64,000 nucleotides of DNA, from positions 1 to 64,000 of the forward strand of contig JAKSNF010000014.1 of the NCBI GenBank assembly GCA_024400115.1, in the 5' to 3' direction. Numbering within the stretch: position 1 is the first letter of the stretch; each line of letters starts with the position of its first letter. The DNA is from Paludibacteraceae bacterium (lineage in GTDB: Bacteria; Bacteroidota; Bacteroidia; Bacteroidales; Paludibacteraceae). Position numbers and translations under genes: made by a program. The notes beneath the pieces were generated by a model, which did no database searches, was not told the origin of the DNA, and saw only the letters and a list, made by a program, of their open reading frames with translations. Shown here piece by piece: positions 42,587 through 50,728 of the stretch.

Positions 42587-44452
42587 ATGGTGAATAAAAA
42601 TATACATACCGACGTTTTTGGATTTATTAAACCACGAGTCGATGTGCACACGATGGGCATTTTCACTATGGTTAATTTGCTCAAAGATTGCGGTTATAGA
42701 GTCTATATTGCCAACGATGCAGTTAGCGAGGCGGTCGAGAAAATTCAAAAAGTGAACAATTATAGTCTAGTGAAGCAGTGGATTGTAGAGAATGGCATCA
42801 CACGAATCTGTTTTAGTTATCGACTAGATCCACAAGAAGGCTGTGACTATTTTTTGCACATGTATTGTCGATTAAAAGCAGATTATATGATGCAAGTTCA
42901 AGGAGGACAACTTAAGGACTTCTCTTTTGCTGGCCTTCCTGATACATGTGAGTTAGTCAAAGAAAAGACTCAAGGAGATGTATTACTATTCCCCGGAAAT
43001 GAATCGCCCAAGGAATCGTTGATGGCATATGGCGTACCCGAGGAGAATCTACCGGACACGCTGAATCCTGATAATGCCTATGACAATATGCGTTGGGACT
43101 TTGCCAAGAAATTGATAGAGTCCGAAACATATAAATTGATAGGTCATCAAGACCACTATGGTTATGAAACTTGTGGTGAAGCAAACGACACATATATAGC
43201 GCGTCTAAAATATGCTCAAAAGAAACACTCTTTGCCGATTATTCGAACTCATTCTGGCCCGTATAACCCGAATCGCGAAGAGGCATTAAAGGAATATAAT
43301 TCTTGGGTTAAGGATTTAGCTCAGTCAAAACTTCTAGATATACTTTCAATTGGCAGTTCGCAATTGACCCAATCGCATTTTGGTGAAGATTGGGAAGGAT
43401 TAGTTAATGGAGGAGGTGTTCCTGTTAATTCTTCATTAGAGTACCAAATTATCCGCGAAAATGCAAAACCTATGTTATCTAGAACTTATTCTGGGACAAA
43501 GAATGTTCCTGATTTGGCTCGCATTCATGAACAATCTTTGAATATTGCATGGCATGCATTGTCTTTTTGGTGGTTTGATGAGCTAGATGGTCGTGGACAT
43601 AATACACTATTGGAGAATCTAAGAGAGCATTTTGAGACCATTCGATACATAGTATCAACAGGTAAACCAGTCGAACCTAATGTTCCGCATCATTTTGCTT
43701 TTAGAGGTGCAGATGATATTACGTATATAATAAGCGGCTATCTTGCAGCAAAGGCATGCAAAAAATTAGGAATTAAGCATTTGATACTTCAAAATATGCT
43801 TAACACACCAAAATATACATGGGGGGTACAAGACCTTGCTAAAGGGCGTGCTATGCTGCGCCTTGTTCGAGAATTGGAGGATGATTCTTTTTCCGTAAGT
43901 TTACAAACGCGTGCAGGTTTAGACTATTTTTCACCCGATTTGGATTATGCTAAGGTACAGTTAGCTGCCGTAACATGTATGATGGATGATCTTGAACCGG
44001 AAAACGAAAATAGTCCAGAGATAATACATGTAGTTAACTATAGTGAGGCAGTACGATTAGCTACTCCTCCTGTAATTAAGGAAAGTATTAAAATAACTTT
44101 GGCTGCATTGAAAGAGTATCGTGAGGCTCGTAAATCTGGTAGGATACCCAATATGGTTTATGATAGAGAGACCTATGAACGAACAAAAGCCTTGTACGAA
44201 GAGGCAAAAGATGCTATTAGGTTATTAGAAAAGACAATACCTTATTTGTATACCCCAGAAGGATTTTATAAGATATTTGTGGAGGGATTTTTGCCTGTCC
44301 CTTATTTAATGGATTTACAACGTAAGTTTCCAAAGGCAACTCAATGGATGACAGCTATTAAAAATGGTGGAATTTATGTAGTAGATAATAAAGGCAATAT
44401 TATCAATACCAAAGAACGATATAATAGAATTATTAGCAATATGCCAGTGTGA
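42587..44452 (+). CDS. Cobalamin-dependent mutase resembling fused glutamate mutase S and E subunits
   Basis: The 621-aa product starts with a B12-binding Rossmann domain (residues 1-140) holding the base-off/His-on signature D19-V-H21-T-M-G24, followed by SYRLDP and QGGQL at the positions of the S-x-L and GG motifs. Residues about 150-620 form a TIM-barrel-like half with HSGPYNPNREEAL, PHHFAFRGADDITYIISGYLAAKACKKLGIKHL and FSVSLQTRAGLDYFSPD, recalling the methylaspartate mutase E chain. The length equals the S (about 137) plus E (about 483) subunits together. Known relatives rearrange glutamate to 3-methylaspartate by a radical mechanism. The true substrate is unknown; it is unusual in a glycan locus. 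I see no radical-SAM Cys triad. Confidence 0.68.
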   Translation: MVNKNIHTDVFGFIKPRVDVHTMGIFTMVNLLKDCGYRVYIANDAVSEAVEKIQKVNNYSLVKQWIVENGITRICFSYRLDPQEGCDYFLHMYCRLKADYMMQVQGGQLKDFSFAGLPDTCELVKEKTQGDVLLFPGNESPKESLMAYGVPEENLPDTLNPDNAYDNMRWDFAKKLIESETYKLIGHQDHYGYETCGEANDTYIARLKYAQKKHSLPIIRTHSGPYNPNREEALKEYNSWVKDLAQSKLLDILSIGSSQLTQSHFGEDWEGLVNGGGVPVNSSLEYQIIRENAKPMLSRTYSGTKNVPDLARIHEQSLNIAWHALSFWWFDELDGRGHNTLLENLREHFETIRYIVSTGKPVEPNVPHHFAFRGADDITYIISGYLAAKACKKLGIKHLILQNMLNTPKYTWGVQDLAKGRAMLRLVRELEDDSFSVSLQTRAGLDYFSPDLDYAKVQLAAVTCMMDDLEPENENSPEIIHVVNYSEAVRLATPPVIKESIKITLAALKEYREARKSGRIPNMVYDRETYERTKALYEEAKDAIRLLEKTIPYLYTPEGFYKIFVEGFLPVPYLMDLQRKFPKATQWMTAIKNGGIYVVDNKGNIINTKERYNRIISNMPV

Positions 44453-44491
44453 TATGTATTTATTAAACTCTAAAAATAAATTTTAGCACAT

Positions 44492-45469
44492 ATGAGTAGT
44501 ATAATGAAAAATCAATACAAATATACCGTTTGCATTCATTGCATGACCTATAACCACGAAAAGTATTTGACGGACGCGTTGGAAGGATTTGTAATGCAGA
44601 AAACGAACTTTCCGTTTGTAGCTGTCGTCATTGACGATTTCTCCACGGATGGCACCGCAGATGTGTTGCGCAAATATGAAGCCCAATATCCCGACATTAT
44701 AAAGGCAATCTATTTGACTGAGAACTATCATTCTCAGCGAAAGCCAAAGAAACCATTGCTAGAACCTTACGATAGCCAAGCCAAATATATTGCCATCTGT
44801 GAAGGTGATGATTACTGGATCGATCCATATAAGTTGCAAAAACAGGTAGACATTTTGGAAGCCAATGAGTCATTAATGTTGACATGTTCTAACCGTCGGC
44901 TTGTGGATATGAATGGAAACACATTGGAAGATTGCAAAGCACCGCTGATTCCTGATAAACAGTCTTGCCGAATTACAATGAGAGATTATTTTAAATACAA
45001 TACTATATATCCGACTGCTTCGGTTGTATATCGCAATACTCATCGGGAAGAAGTGTCACTAAAAATAAAACACATGGATAATCCATTTTTGGGTGATTGG
45101 ACAATGTGGATTGCGTTGCATTGTTTCGGAGATTGCTATTATATAGACGAACCATTATCAGCTTATCGAGTTAATCCTACGTCTGTGACCCATACACAAT
45201 GGGTGAAAGATAGAGTTGGACGAATCAAAATGGAGTTTGATTTGCAACCACGTGTTGCTGATGTTCTGCCGGAGGAATATGCCGATATTGCAACCGATCT
45301 GCGCAACACAAAATGGGCTTATCTCCCATTGGCAAAGGCATACTATAAAAATAAGCAATATGTGCGCATGATGGGAGCTTTGATAGTATATTTTGTTAAA
45401 AATCCGAGGAATATAGGACATCTGTTTAAGAAAGTTTGTACCAAAGTATTGAAAAAGATAAAGAAATAG
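44492..45469 (+). CDS. Family 2 glycosyltransferase
   Basis: The 325-aa product has the GT-A fold of GT2: VCIHCMTYNHEKYLTDALEGFVMQ, VVIDDFSTDGTADVLRKY, AICEGDDYWIDPYKLQKQVDIL (DXD-type Asp pair), a conserved LGDWTMWIAL and the DEPLSAYRVNPTSVTH segment. It would transfer a sugar from a nucleotide sugar, perhaps one modified by the enzymes upstream. The basic C-terminal helix (KKVCTKVLKKIKK) may bind membrane lipid. It lies 40 bp after the mutase gene and is the last gene of the cassette; a start at 44504 (MKNQYKYT) is also possible. Confidence 0.9.
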   Translation: MSSIMKNQYKYTVCIHCMTYNHEKYLTDALEGFVMQKTNFPFVAVVIDDFSTDGTADVLRKYEAQYPDIIKAIYLTENYHSQRKPKKPLLEPYDSQAKYIAICEGDDYWIDPYKLQKQVDILEANESLMLTCSNRRLVDMNGNTLEDCKAPLIPDKQSCRITMRDYFKYNTIYPTASVVYRNTHREEVSLKIKHMDNPFLGDWTMWIALHCFGDCYYIDEPLSAYRVNPTSVTHTQWVKDRVGRIKMEFDLQPRVADVLPEEYADIATDLRNTKWAYLPLAKAYYKNKQYVRMMGALIVYFVKNPRNIGHLFKKVCTKVLKKIKK

Positions 45470-45619
45470 ACAACCTATCTCTCAAGAAATAAAGTACCCC
45501 AATTTAGCACCGCTACAGACTAAGTTTGTACCAACGGAAGCCAAAACTCTAAAATTTGCAACACCATATTCCAAGAAATAAACCTTTTGGTTGCGGTGGT
45601 TGTATTTGAAATATCAAGG

Positions 45620-45708
45620 AAACTTACCGTTTAGTGCAGTTTAGGCAACCAAAAACTTACCGTTTAGTGCAGTTTAGAATACTGAAAACTTACCGATTAG
45701 TGCATTTT
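45620..45708 (+). repeat. Three 33-bp direct repeats AAACTTACCGTTTAGTGCAG
   Basis: Units start at 45620, 45653 and 45686, exactly 33 bp apart. The first 25 bases are identical in units 1 and 2; unit 3 has a few substitutions (GATTAG, CATTTT). The last 8 bases of each unit differ. The spacing is three turns of B-DNA, so the units face the same side. They could be protein binding sites. Confidence 0.85.
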
Positions 45709-46064
45709 GTTGTGTTTTTATTTGCATATATCATTTATTTTTAGTACTTGTAGCCGGTTTCAAAAGTGTATTATTTTTAAAGTATTTCTGTCCGTAAAAA
45801 TTCAGAGTAAAATTTTCTCGGTGTAAGTGGTGCAGGCATTTCGTAAACCCACACCACTTGCACCACTATTCCACCGTATCGTTACCCGAAGCACCCCCAT
45901 AGCATCATAGGACAACCGTGGGACTTGCGTAGCCTTGGCTAAGCATTGACTAAGTACTGCTTGTCGTGTGTCTGTAAACTTACCACTAACAGAGCATCCA
46001 CACAGCACCATAGGCTAACGCTATGACTGCGAGGTACTTACGCTGTGTCTTCTCCGCGTGATTA

Positions 46065-46108
46065 CTGTGGGTCTCCAGTGGGTCTTCAGTGTGTCATCAG
46101 TGTGTCTT
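46065..46108. repeat. Four 11-bp tandem units with GTGTC core
   Basis: Units begin at 46065, 46076, 46087 and 46098: CTGTGGGTCTC, CAGTGGGTCTT, CAGTGTGTCAT, CAGTGTGTCTT. They share the GTGTC core and the 11-bp period with the series at 34633. Confidence 0.8.
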
Positions 46109-46208
46109 TACCGAACCTCACCGCATGGTTGTCCCGATGAAACGGGAAAACCGTATCTAGGGAAAGGGAATCACAATACCGAACGGTTACCGAACAATCA
46201 GGGGAGGC

Positions 46209-46592
46209 TTAATGCCCCTCCTTGATAAGCAGTTTAGCGCCGGACTTGAGGACGAGGTATTTCTGCGTCTCTCTGAAAGCATCTTCTAACACACGGAGGT
46301 TGGACGAACCTTTCGCTACCAAAGGATACTGCTTTGCCAACGGATTCTGCTCCAAACGACCCATGATCTTCCTTACCGTAATAGCATCGGCTGTGACGAA
46401 TGGGTCCTCTTGACTTTTGATAAAGACCAATGCTCCACCCTTGGACGTATTAACGTAGGGTTCGTAATAAGCCTTAGTGCAGACGGCGAGAAGTTCGTCT
46501 AACTTAAACTCTTTTTCTATGATTTCATCACCTTGATAAACGGACAGCACGATGCGGCTGTTGTCTTGCAAATTTTCCATTGTTTGTGCCAT
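46209..46592 (-). CDS. Hypothetical protein (127 aa)
   Basis: The product begins MAQTMENLQDNSRIVLSVYQGDEII and is soluble, with mixed alpha/beta pattern: SRIVLSVYQGDEIIEKEFKL, ALVFIKSQEDPFVTADAITVRKIMGRL and a C-terminal KYLVLKSGAKLLIKEGH. The MAQ-MEN start could also be residue 5. No family is recognised. It is flanked by the gene-free stretch and the SDR gene and is transcribed away from gpmI. Confidence 0.65.
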   Translation of the reverse strand: MAQTMENLQDNSRIVLSVYQGDEIIEKEFKLDELLAVCTKAYYEPYVNTSKGGALVFIKSQEDPFVTADAITVRKIMGRLEQNPLAKQYPLVAKGSSNLRVLEDAFRETQKYLVLKSGAKLLIKEGH

Positions 46593-46643
46593 AATGATAC
46601 AATTTAAAGATTAAACATATATATTTTTTTACCACAAAAACAG

Positions 46644-46672
46644 TGCCATTCGGTGGCAAAAGTTGTATTTTA
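46644..46672 (-). terminator. Possible terminator of the SDR gene
   Basis: TGCCA-TTCGG-TGGCA (46644-46658) is followed on the minus strand by CTGTTTTTGTGG. The stem is short, so it is a weak call. Confidence 0.4.
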
Positions 46673-46675
46673 TTC

Positions 46676-47446
46676 TCAGAATAGATTCCAGCGACGGATA
46701 AGGCGCAAGAGGGAGGTTGGAATCAACGCCACAAAGAAAAGCAGGATACCATTCCACACACAAGGAACAGTAACCGATGCTCTACCGCGGAATAACGCAC
46801 GCAATGCCCTACGAACAAGGTGCTCCGGCGAAACGATATAACCTAATGCCTTACCTATCTTAGTAGCAGAGGAACGAATCGAGTATAACCCCGTATCCAC
46901 AGCCCCCGGGCGGACAGCCGTAACATAAACGCCTTTGTTCTTCAACTCTACGTGCACAGAGCGCGTGAAGGCACTCAAGAATGCTTTGGTACTACCGTAG
47001 GTTCCCAAACGCTGTACCGCTATTCGGTCGGTGATAGAGCTCATATTGAGTATATAGCCCTTATGCCGAGCCACCATGTCCTGACCGAAATAGTAGGTCA
47101 GCATCGCCGGTGTGACCACATGTAAGTGGAAGATGAGTTGATTGAAAGTGGGCGAATCCGCCAAGAAATCGCGGTCATGATAGACACCTGCATTATTGAT
47201 GAGCACCTCGACCTCTATGCCGTTAGCGGTGCAGTAATCGTATAGTTCTTTAGCGGCAGAAGCCGTTCCCAAATCCATCACAAGCGACAGCACCCGACAA
47301 GAAGGATAGAGCGCCTCTACCTCCTTGGCTTTGGCATGAATAACTTCTTCGTTACTGACCATCAAGAGGTCATATCCGCGTTGGGCTAACGCAAGAGCGT
47401 AACAATAACCCATGCCGCTACTGGAACCGGTGACTAAAGCGTACAT
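46676..47446 (-). CDS. SDR-family oxidoreductase
   Basis: Start at ATG 47446 ([13 protein letters not shown]): the 64-residue upstream frame crosses the promoter and is rejected. The 256-aa product has the Rossmann motif [26 protein letters not shown], and catalytic Ser/Tyr/Lys in ILNMSSITD and [13 protein letters not shown]-terminal hydrophobic segment ([21 protein letters not shown]) suggests membrane association, as in DltE/SadH-like SDRs. The substrate is unknown. Its promoter is divergent from that of gpmI. Confidence 0.85.
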   Translation of the reverse strand: MYALVTGSSSGMGYCYALALAQRGYDLLMVSNEEVIHAKAKEVEALYPSCRVLSLVMDLGTASAAKELYDYCTANGIEVEVLINNAGVYHDRDFLADSPTFNQLIFHLHVVTPAMLTYYFGQDMVARHKGYILNMSSITDRIAVQRLGTYGSTKAFLSAFTRSVHVELKNKGVYVTAVRPGAVDTGLYSIRSSATKIGKALGYIVSPEHLVRRALRALFRGRASVTVPCVWNGILLFFVALIPTSLLRLIRRWNLF

Positions 47447-47475
47447 ATTATTTACGATTGAACGATTTTCGGGTG

Positions 47476-47507
47476 CAAAGATACGATTTTTTTTTGAGAT
47501 ATGCAAG
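47476..47507 (-). promoter_or_regulatory. Promoter of the SDR gene
   Basis: Minus-strand -7 box TATCTTTG (47476-47483 as CAAAGATA) and -33 box CTTGC (47503-47507), spaced 20 bp. Confidence 0.75.
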
Positions 47508-47552
47508 TTTTTTGGTAAAGTTAGGACTTTTTTGACTAAAAATGAAAATATA

Positions 47553-47584
47553 TTTGCATATATGCAAAAAAAGCAGTACCTTTG
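47553..47584 (+). promoter_or_regulatory. Promoter of gpmI with palindromic -33 region
   Basis: TTTG at 47553-47556 begins the 16-bp perfect palindrome TTTGCATATATGCAAA; TACCTTTG lies at 47577-47584, spacing 20 bp. The palindrome is identical to the one at 63014. Confidence 0.8.
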
Positions 47585-47666
47585 TAGGCTATTTTGCGAG
47601 AGTAGGCGCGTACGCCTACGCGCAAGGAACGCAAACAAGAGAACGAAAACTAAAAATTACAATATA

Positions 47667-49190
47667 ATGGCAAAAGCATTATTAATGATTCTGGACGGCT
47701 GGGGAATCGGTAAAAAAGATTCAGCCAACGCTATCTATTCGACGCCCACTCCTCATTGGGACGCTATCTTAGCGAAGTATCCTCATAGTCAGCTCCAAGC
47801 CTCCGGCGAGAACGTAGGTCTGCCGGACGGACAAATGGGTAACTCGGAAGTTGGTCACCTCAATATTGGTGCCGGACGCGTCGTTTATCAAGACCTCGTG
47901 AAGATCAACCGCGCCTGCAAGGACGGCAGTATCCTTCAAAATCCCGAGATCATCAGCGCCTTTGAGGGCGTAAAGAAAAGCGGTAAGAAACTGCACATCA
48001 TGGGTCTCACCTCCAACGGAGGCGTACACTCGAGTTTTGATCACCTGTTCTACCTCACCGAGATTGCTAAGCACTACGGTCTCGACGGACGCACGTTCAT
48101 TCACTGCTTCATGGACGGTCGTGACACAGATCCCAAGTCGGGTCTGGGTTTCATTGACGAACTGCAAGCCCATCTGCAAAAGACGTGCGGTGAGATAGCC
48201 TCTATCCAAGGTCGTTTCTACGCTATGGATCGCGATAAACGTTGGGAGCGTATTAAGATTGCTTACGACTGCCTCGTGAACGGACAAGGTGCTGCTTTCG
48301 AAGATATGCATAAGGCCGTGGAGAGCAGTTATAACGACGGTGTGACGGACGAGTTCATCAAACCGATTGTACACGTTCGTAACGGTCAACCCATCGCCAC
48401 CATCGATGAGGGCGATACGGTTATTTTCTTTAACTACCGCAACGACCGCGCCAAGGAGATTACCATCGTTCTGACCCAAGAGGACAAACCTGAGAACGAG
48501 ATGCACACCATCGCCGGTCTGAACTACTACTGCATGACCCCGTACGATAGTTCGTTCACGGGACTGCATATCCTCTTCCCGAAAGAGAATGTTCGTAATA
48601 CGATGGGTGAGATCGTATCTAAAGCAGGACTTAAACAACTGCGTATTGCAGAGACGGAGAAGTTCGCCCACGTTACTTTCTTCTTTAGCGGCGGACGCGA
48701 AGCCGAGTTCGAGGGTGAGGAGCGTATTCTTATTCCCAGTCCGAAGGTACCTACTTACGATCTCCAACCCGAGATGTCTGCCCCCGAAGTGGCAAACGCA
48801 TTATGCGCTGCCCTCGATACGCAGAAGTATGACTATATAACCCTTAATTTCGCCAACGGCGACATGGTGGGTCATACGGGTGTGTATGAGGCTATCCAAA
48901 AAGCGGTTACGACCATTGATAACTGCGTAGAGCAAGTGGTGAACAGCGCCCGCAAGAACGGATACGAGGTCATCATCATTGCCGACCATGGTAATGCCGA
49001 CCATGCTAAGAACGAAGATGGTACACCCAACACCGCCCACTCGCTCAATCCTGTGCCGTTCGTGTATATAAGCGACAACTTGGACGCTAAGTTAGAGGAT
49101 GGTATCCTTGCCGATGTAGCTCCGAGTCTGTGCCATATATTAGGCATTGAGCAACCCGCAGAAATGACAGGGCGGAGCCTGATTAAGTAG
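47667..49190 (+). CDS. gpmI: 2,3-bisphosphoglycerate-independent phosphoglycerate mutase
   Basis: The start is ATG 47667 ([15 protein letters not shown]); the 85-residue upstream frame runs through the promoter. The 507-aa product has the catalytic Ser in [94 protein letters not shown], and the metal-site ADHGNADHA...[12 protein letters not shown]. It interconverts 3- and 2-phosphoglycerate with Mn. Glycolytic housekeeping gene. Confidence 0.96.
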   Translation: MAKALLMILDGWGIGKKDSANAIYSTPTPHWDAILAKYPHSQLQASGENVGLPDGQMGNSEVGHLNIGAGRVVYQDLVKINRACKDGSILQNPEIISAFEGVKKSGKKLHIMGLTSNGGVHSSFDHLFYLTEIAKHYGLDGRTFIHCFMDGRDTDPKSGLGFIDELQAHLQKTCGEIASIQGRFYAMDRDKRWERIKIAYDCLVNGQGAAFEDMHKAVESSYNDGVTDEFIKPIVHVRNGQPIATIDEGDTVIFFNYRNDRAKEITIVLTQEDKPENEMHTIAGLNYYCMTPYDSSFTGLHILFPKENVRNTMGEIVSKAGLKQLRIAETEKFAHVTFFFSGGREAEFEGEERILIPSPKVPTYDLQPEMSAPEVANALCAALDTQKYDYITLNFANGDMVGHTGVYEAIQKAVTTIDNCVEQVVNSARKNGYEVIIIADHGNADHAKNEDGTPNTAHSLNPVPFVYISDNLDAKLEDGILADVAPSLCHILGIEQPAEMTGRSLIK

Positions 49191-49192
49191 AC

Positions 49193-49372
49193 CGTCCCTG
49201 CGGGACTGAAAGACCGCAGCCAAAGGCTGCTGAAAGACCGGGCAAAGCCCTGTAAGACCGCCCTGCGGACTGAAAGATAATCCTACAGCGCAGCGGTCCT
49301 ACAACAAAGTGGTCTTACAGTGAGCATCGCGAACGATCTTACAGCGAAGCGGTCTAACAACGAAGTAATCAT
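49193..49372. repeat. AAGACCG-family palindromic repeat between gpmI and tig
   Basis: The first half holds CTGAAAGACCG, CTGAAAGACCG, CTGTAAGACCG and CTGAAAGATAAT, each beside a small GC hairpin such as CCCTGCGGG or CAGCCAAAGGCTG. The second half has the inverse: GCGGTCCTACA, GTGGTCTTACAG, CGATCTTACAG and GCGGTCTAACA. So the whole is a large imperfect inverted repeat of about 180 bp. It may fold into a cruciform-like RNA and act as a terminator for gpmI. Confidence 0.75.
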
Positions 49373-49393
49373 TTATTTATAAATAATACAGAT

Positions 49394-50728
49394 ATGAAAA
49401 TTGAACAAACAGAAGTAAAAGACCTGAAGGCAGTGATTACCCTTACCGTGGAAGCTGCAGACTATCAGGAGAAAGTTGACAAAGAACTACGTCAGTATCG
49501 CCAAAAAGCCAATATCCCGGGTTTCCGTCCGGGTATGGTACCCCTTGGCTTAGTTAAGAAAATGTACGGCAAAGCCGTTCTCGCCGAAGTGCTCAATAAC
49601 ACCGTAGGTGAAGAATTAGGTAAGTACATCGAGGACAAGAAACTCAATATCCTCGGTGACCCGCTACCCAATGAGGAGTTGACCCCCGAGATGAACCTCG
49701 ACGAACAAACGGACTTCACGTTCGCTTTCGACATCGCCGTAGCTCCCGAGTTCAATGCTGCCCTTGATGGAAAAAACAAACTGACCCACTACACCATCAC
49801 CGTAACCGACGAGATGGTTCAGAACCAAGTGAAGAGTTACGCAGAGCGTTTCGGTCAATACATCGACGCCGAAGAGGTGAAGGAAGGTGATGTACTGAAA
49901 GGTCTCATGACCGAGCAAAAAGAGGGCGGTATCGTTAAAGAGAACGCTATGCTCAATCCCCAATACATGCAACTCAAGACCGAGATAAAGAAATTCATTG
50001 GTGCTAAGAAAGGTGACATCATCACGTTCAATCCCATGAAAGCCTATAAGAGCGAAGTAGAAGTAGCTTCTATGCTCGACATCAAGAAAGAGGAAGCGGC
50101 AGAACTCAAATCTGACTTCACCTTCGAGATCCAAGGTATCACCCGTCACGAGGCTGCTAAGATAGACGGCGAGTTATTCGCTAAGGTTTATGGAGAGAAT
50201 AACGTTAAGGACCAAGCCGACTTCGAAGCTAAGGTTCGCGCTGAGATTGAAGAGAACATGGCAGAGGACAGTAAGTATAAGTTCGGTCTGGACGCCAAAG
50301 AGGCTATCCTCAAGAAAGTGGGCAAAGTAGAGTTCCCCGAGGATTTCCTTCGTCGCTGGGTATTGGCTACCAATAAGGAGATGAAGCAAGAAGACCTCGA
50401 CCGCGATTTCCCCAAGATGATTGACGAACTCAGATGGCATTTGGCTAAAGACCAACTGATGAAGAAATACGACATCAAGGTGGAGAAAGAGGACGTTGAG
50501 GCATACGCTAAGGAAGTGGCTAAGATGCAGTTCATGCAGTATGGTCTGATGCACGTAGATGAGCAATACCTCAATAACTTCGCTCAAGAGATGCTCAAGA
50601 AAGACGACCAACTCCGCGGTATCGTAGAGCGCGTTGCTGAAAATAAAATTTACGAGGCACTGAAGGGTGTTGTCAAACTCGAAGAGAAAGCTATCTCCCA
50701 CGAGGACTTTGGTAAATTGTTTAAATGA
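49394..50728 (+). CDS. tig: Trigger factor
   Basis: The 444-aa product has the ribosome-binding N-terminal domain with YQEKVDKELRQYRQKANIPGFRPGMVPLGLVKKMYG (GFRPG-type signature at about residues 37-45), an FKBP-like middle and the C-terminal chaperone arms (DAKEAILKKVGKVEFPEDFLRRWV). It binds nascent chains at the ribosome exit. The middle domain is diverged, so isomerase activity is uncertain, as is usual for Bacteroidetes members. Its start lies just after the AAGACCG repeat, and mpl overlaps it by 4 bp. Confidence 0.92.
   Translation: MKIEQTEVKDLKAVITLTVEAADYQEKVDKELRQYRQKANIPGFRPGMVPLGLVKKMYGKAVLAEVLNNTVGEELGKYIEDKKLNILGDPLPNEELTPEMNLDEQTDFTFAFDIAVAPEFNAALDGKNKLTHYTITVTDEMVQNQVKSYAERFGQYIDAEEVKEGDVLKGLMTEQKEGGIVKENAMLNPQYMQLKTEIKKFIGAKKGDIITFNPMKAYKSEVEVASMLDIKKEEAAELKSDFTFEIQGITRHEAAKIDGELFAKVYGENNVKDQADFEAKVRAEIEENMAEDSKYKFGLDAKEAILKKVGKVEFPEDFLRRWVLATNKEMKQEDLDRDFPKMIDELRWHLAKDQLMKKYDIKVEKEDVEAYAKEVAKMQFMQYGLMHVDEQYLNNFAQEMLKKDDQLRGIVERVAENKIYEALKGVVKLEEKAISHEDFGKLFK

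Larger units (their letters stand above)
45470..46205. other. 735-bp gene-free stretch at the right edge of the glycan cassette
   Basis: After the glycosyltransferase gene the sequence holds three 33-bp direct repeats (45620-45708), a -33-like TTTGCATATATCA at 45721 without a good -7 box, an about 300-bp mixed region with CCACACCACTTGCACC and other near-repeats, four 11-bp tandem units (46065-46108), and a hairpin AGGGGAGGC/GCCCCTCC around 46199-46221 that overlaps the stop of the next minus-strand gene. I see no protein or RNA gene that I can support. Confidence 0.6.

Noticed and set aside
45620..45708. A minimal CRISPR array
   Set aside because: Only three units, 8-bp variable parts, no cas genes and no leader.
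45802..46011. 69-aa minus-strand ORF in the gene-free border
   Set aside because: Low plausibility of composition, no promoter, no motif; spans near-repeat DNA.
47412..47666. 85-residue N-terminal extension of GpmI
   Set aside because: It would be translated across the promoter at 47553-47584; the family start MAKALL at 47667 is right.
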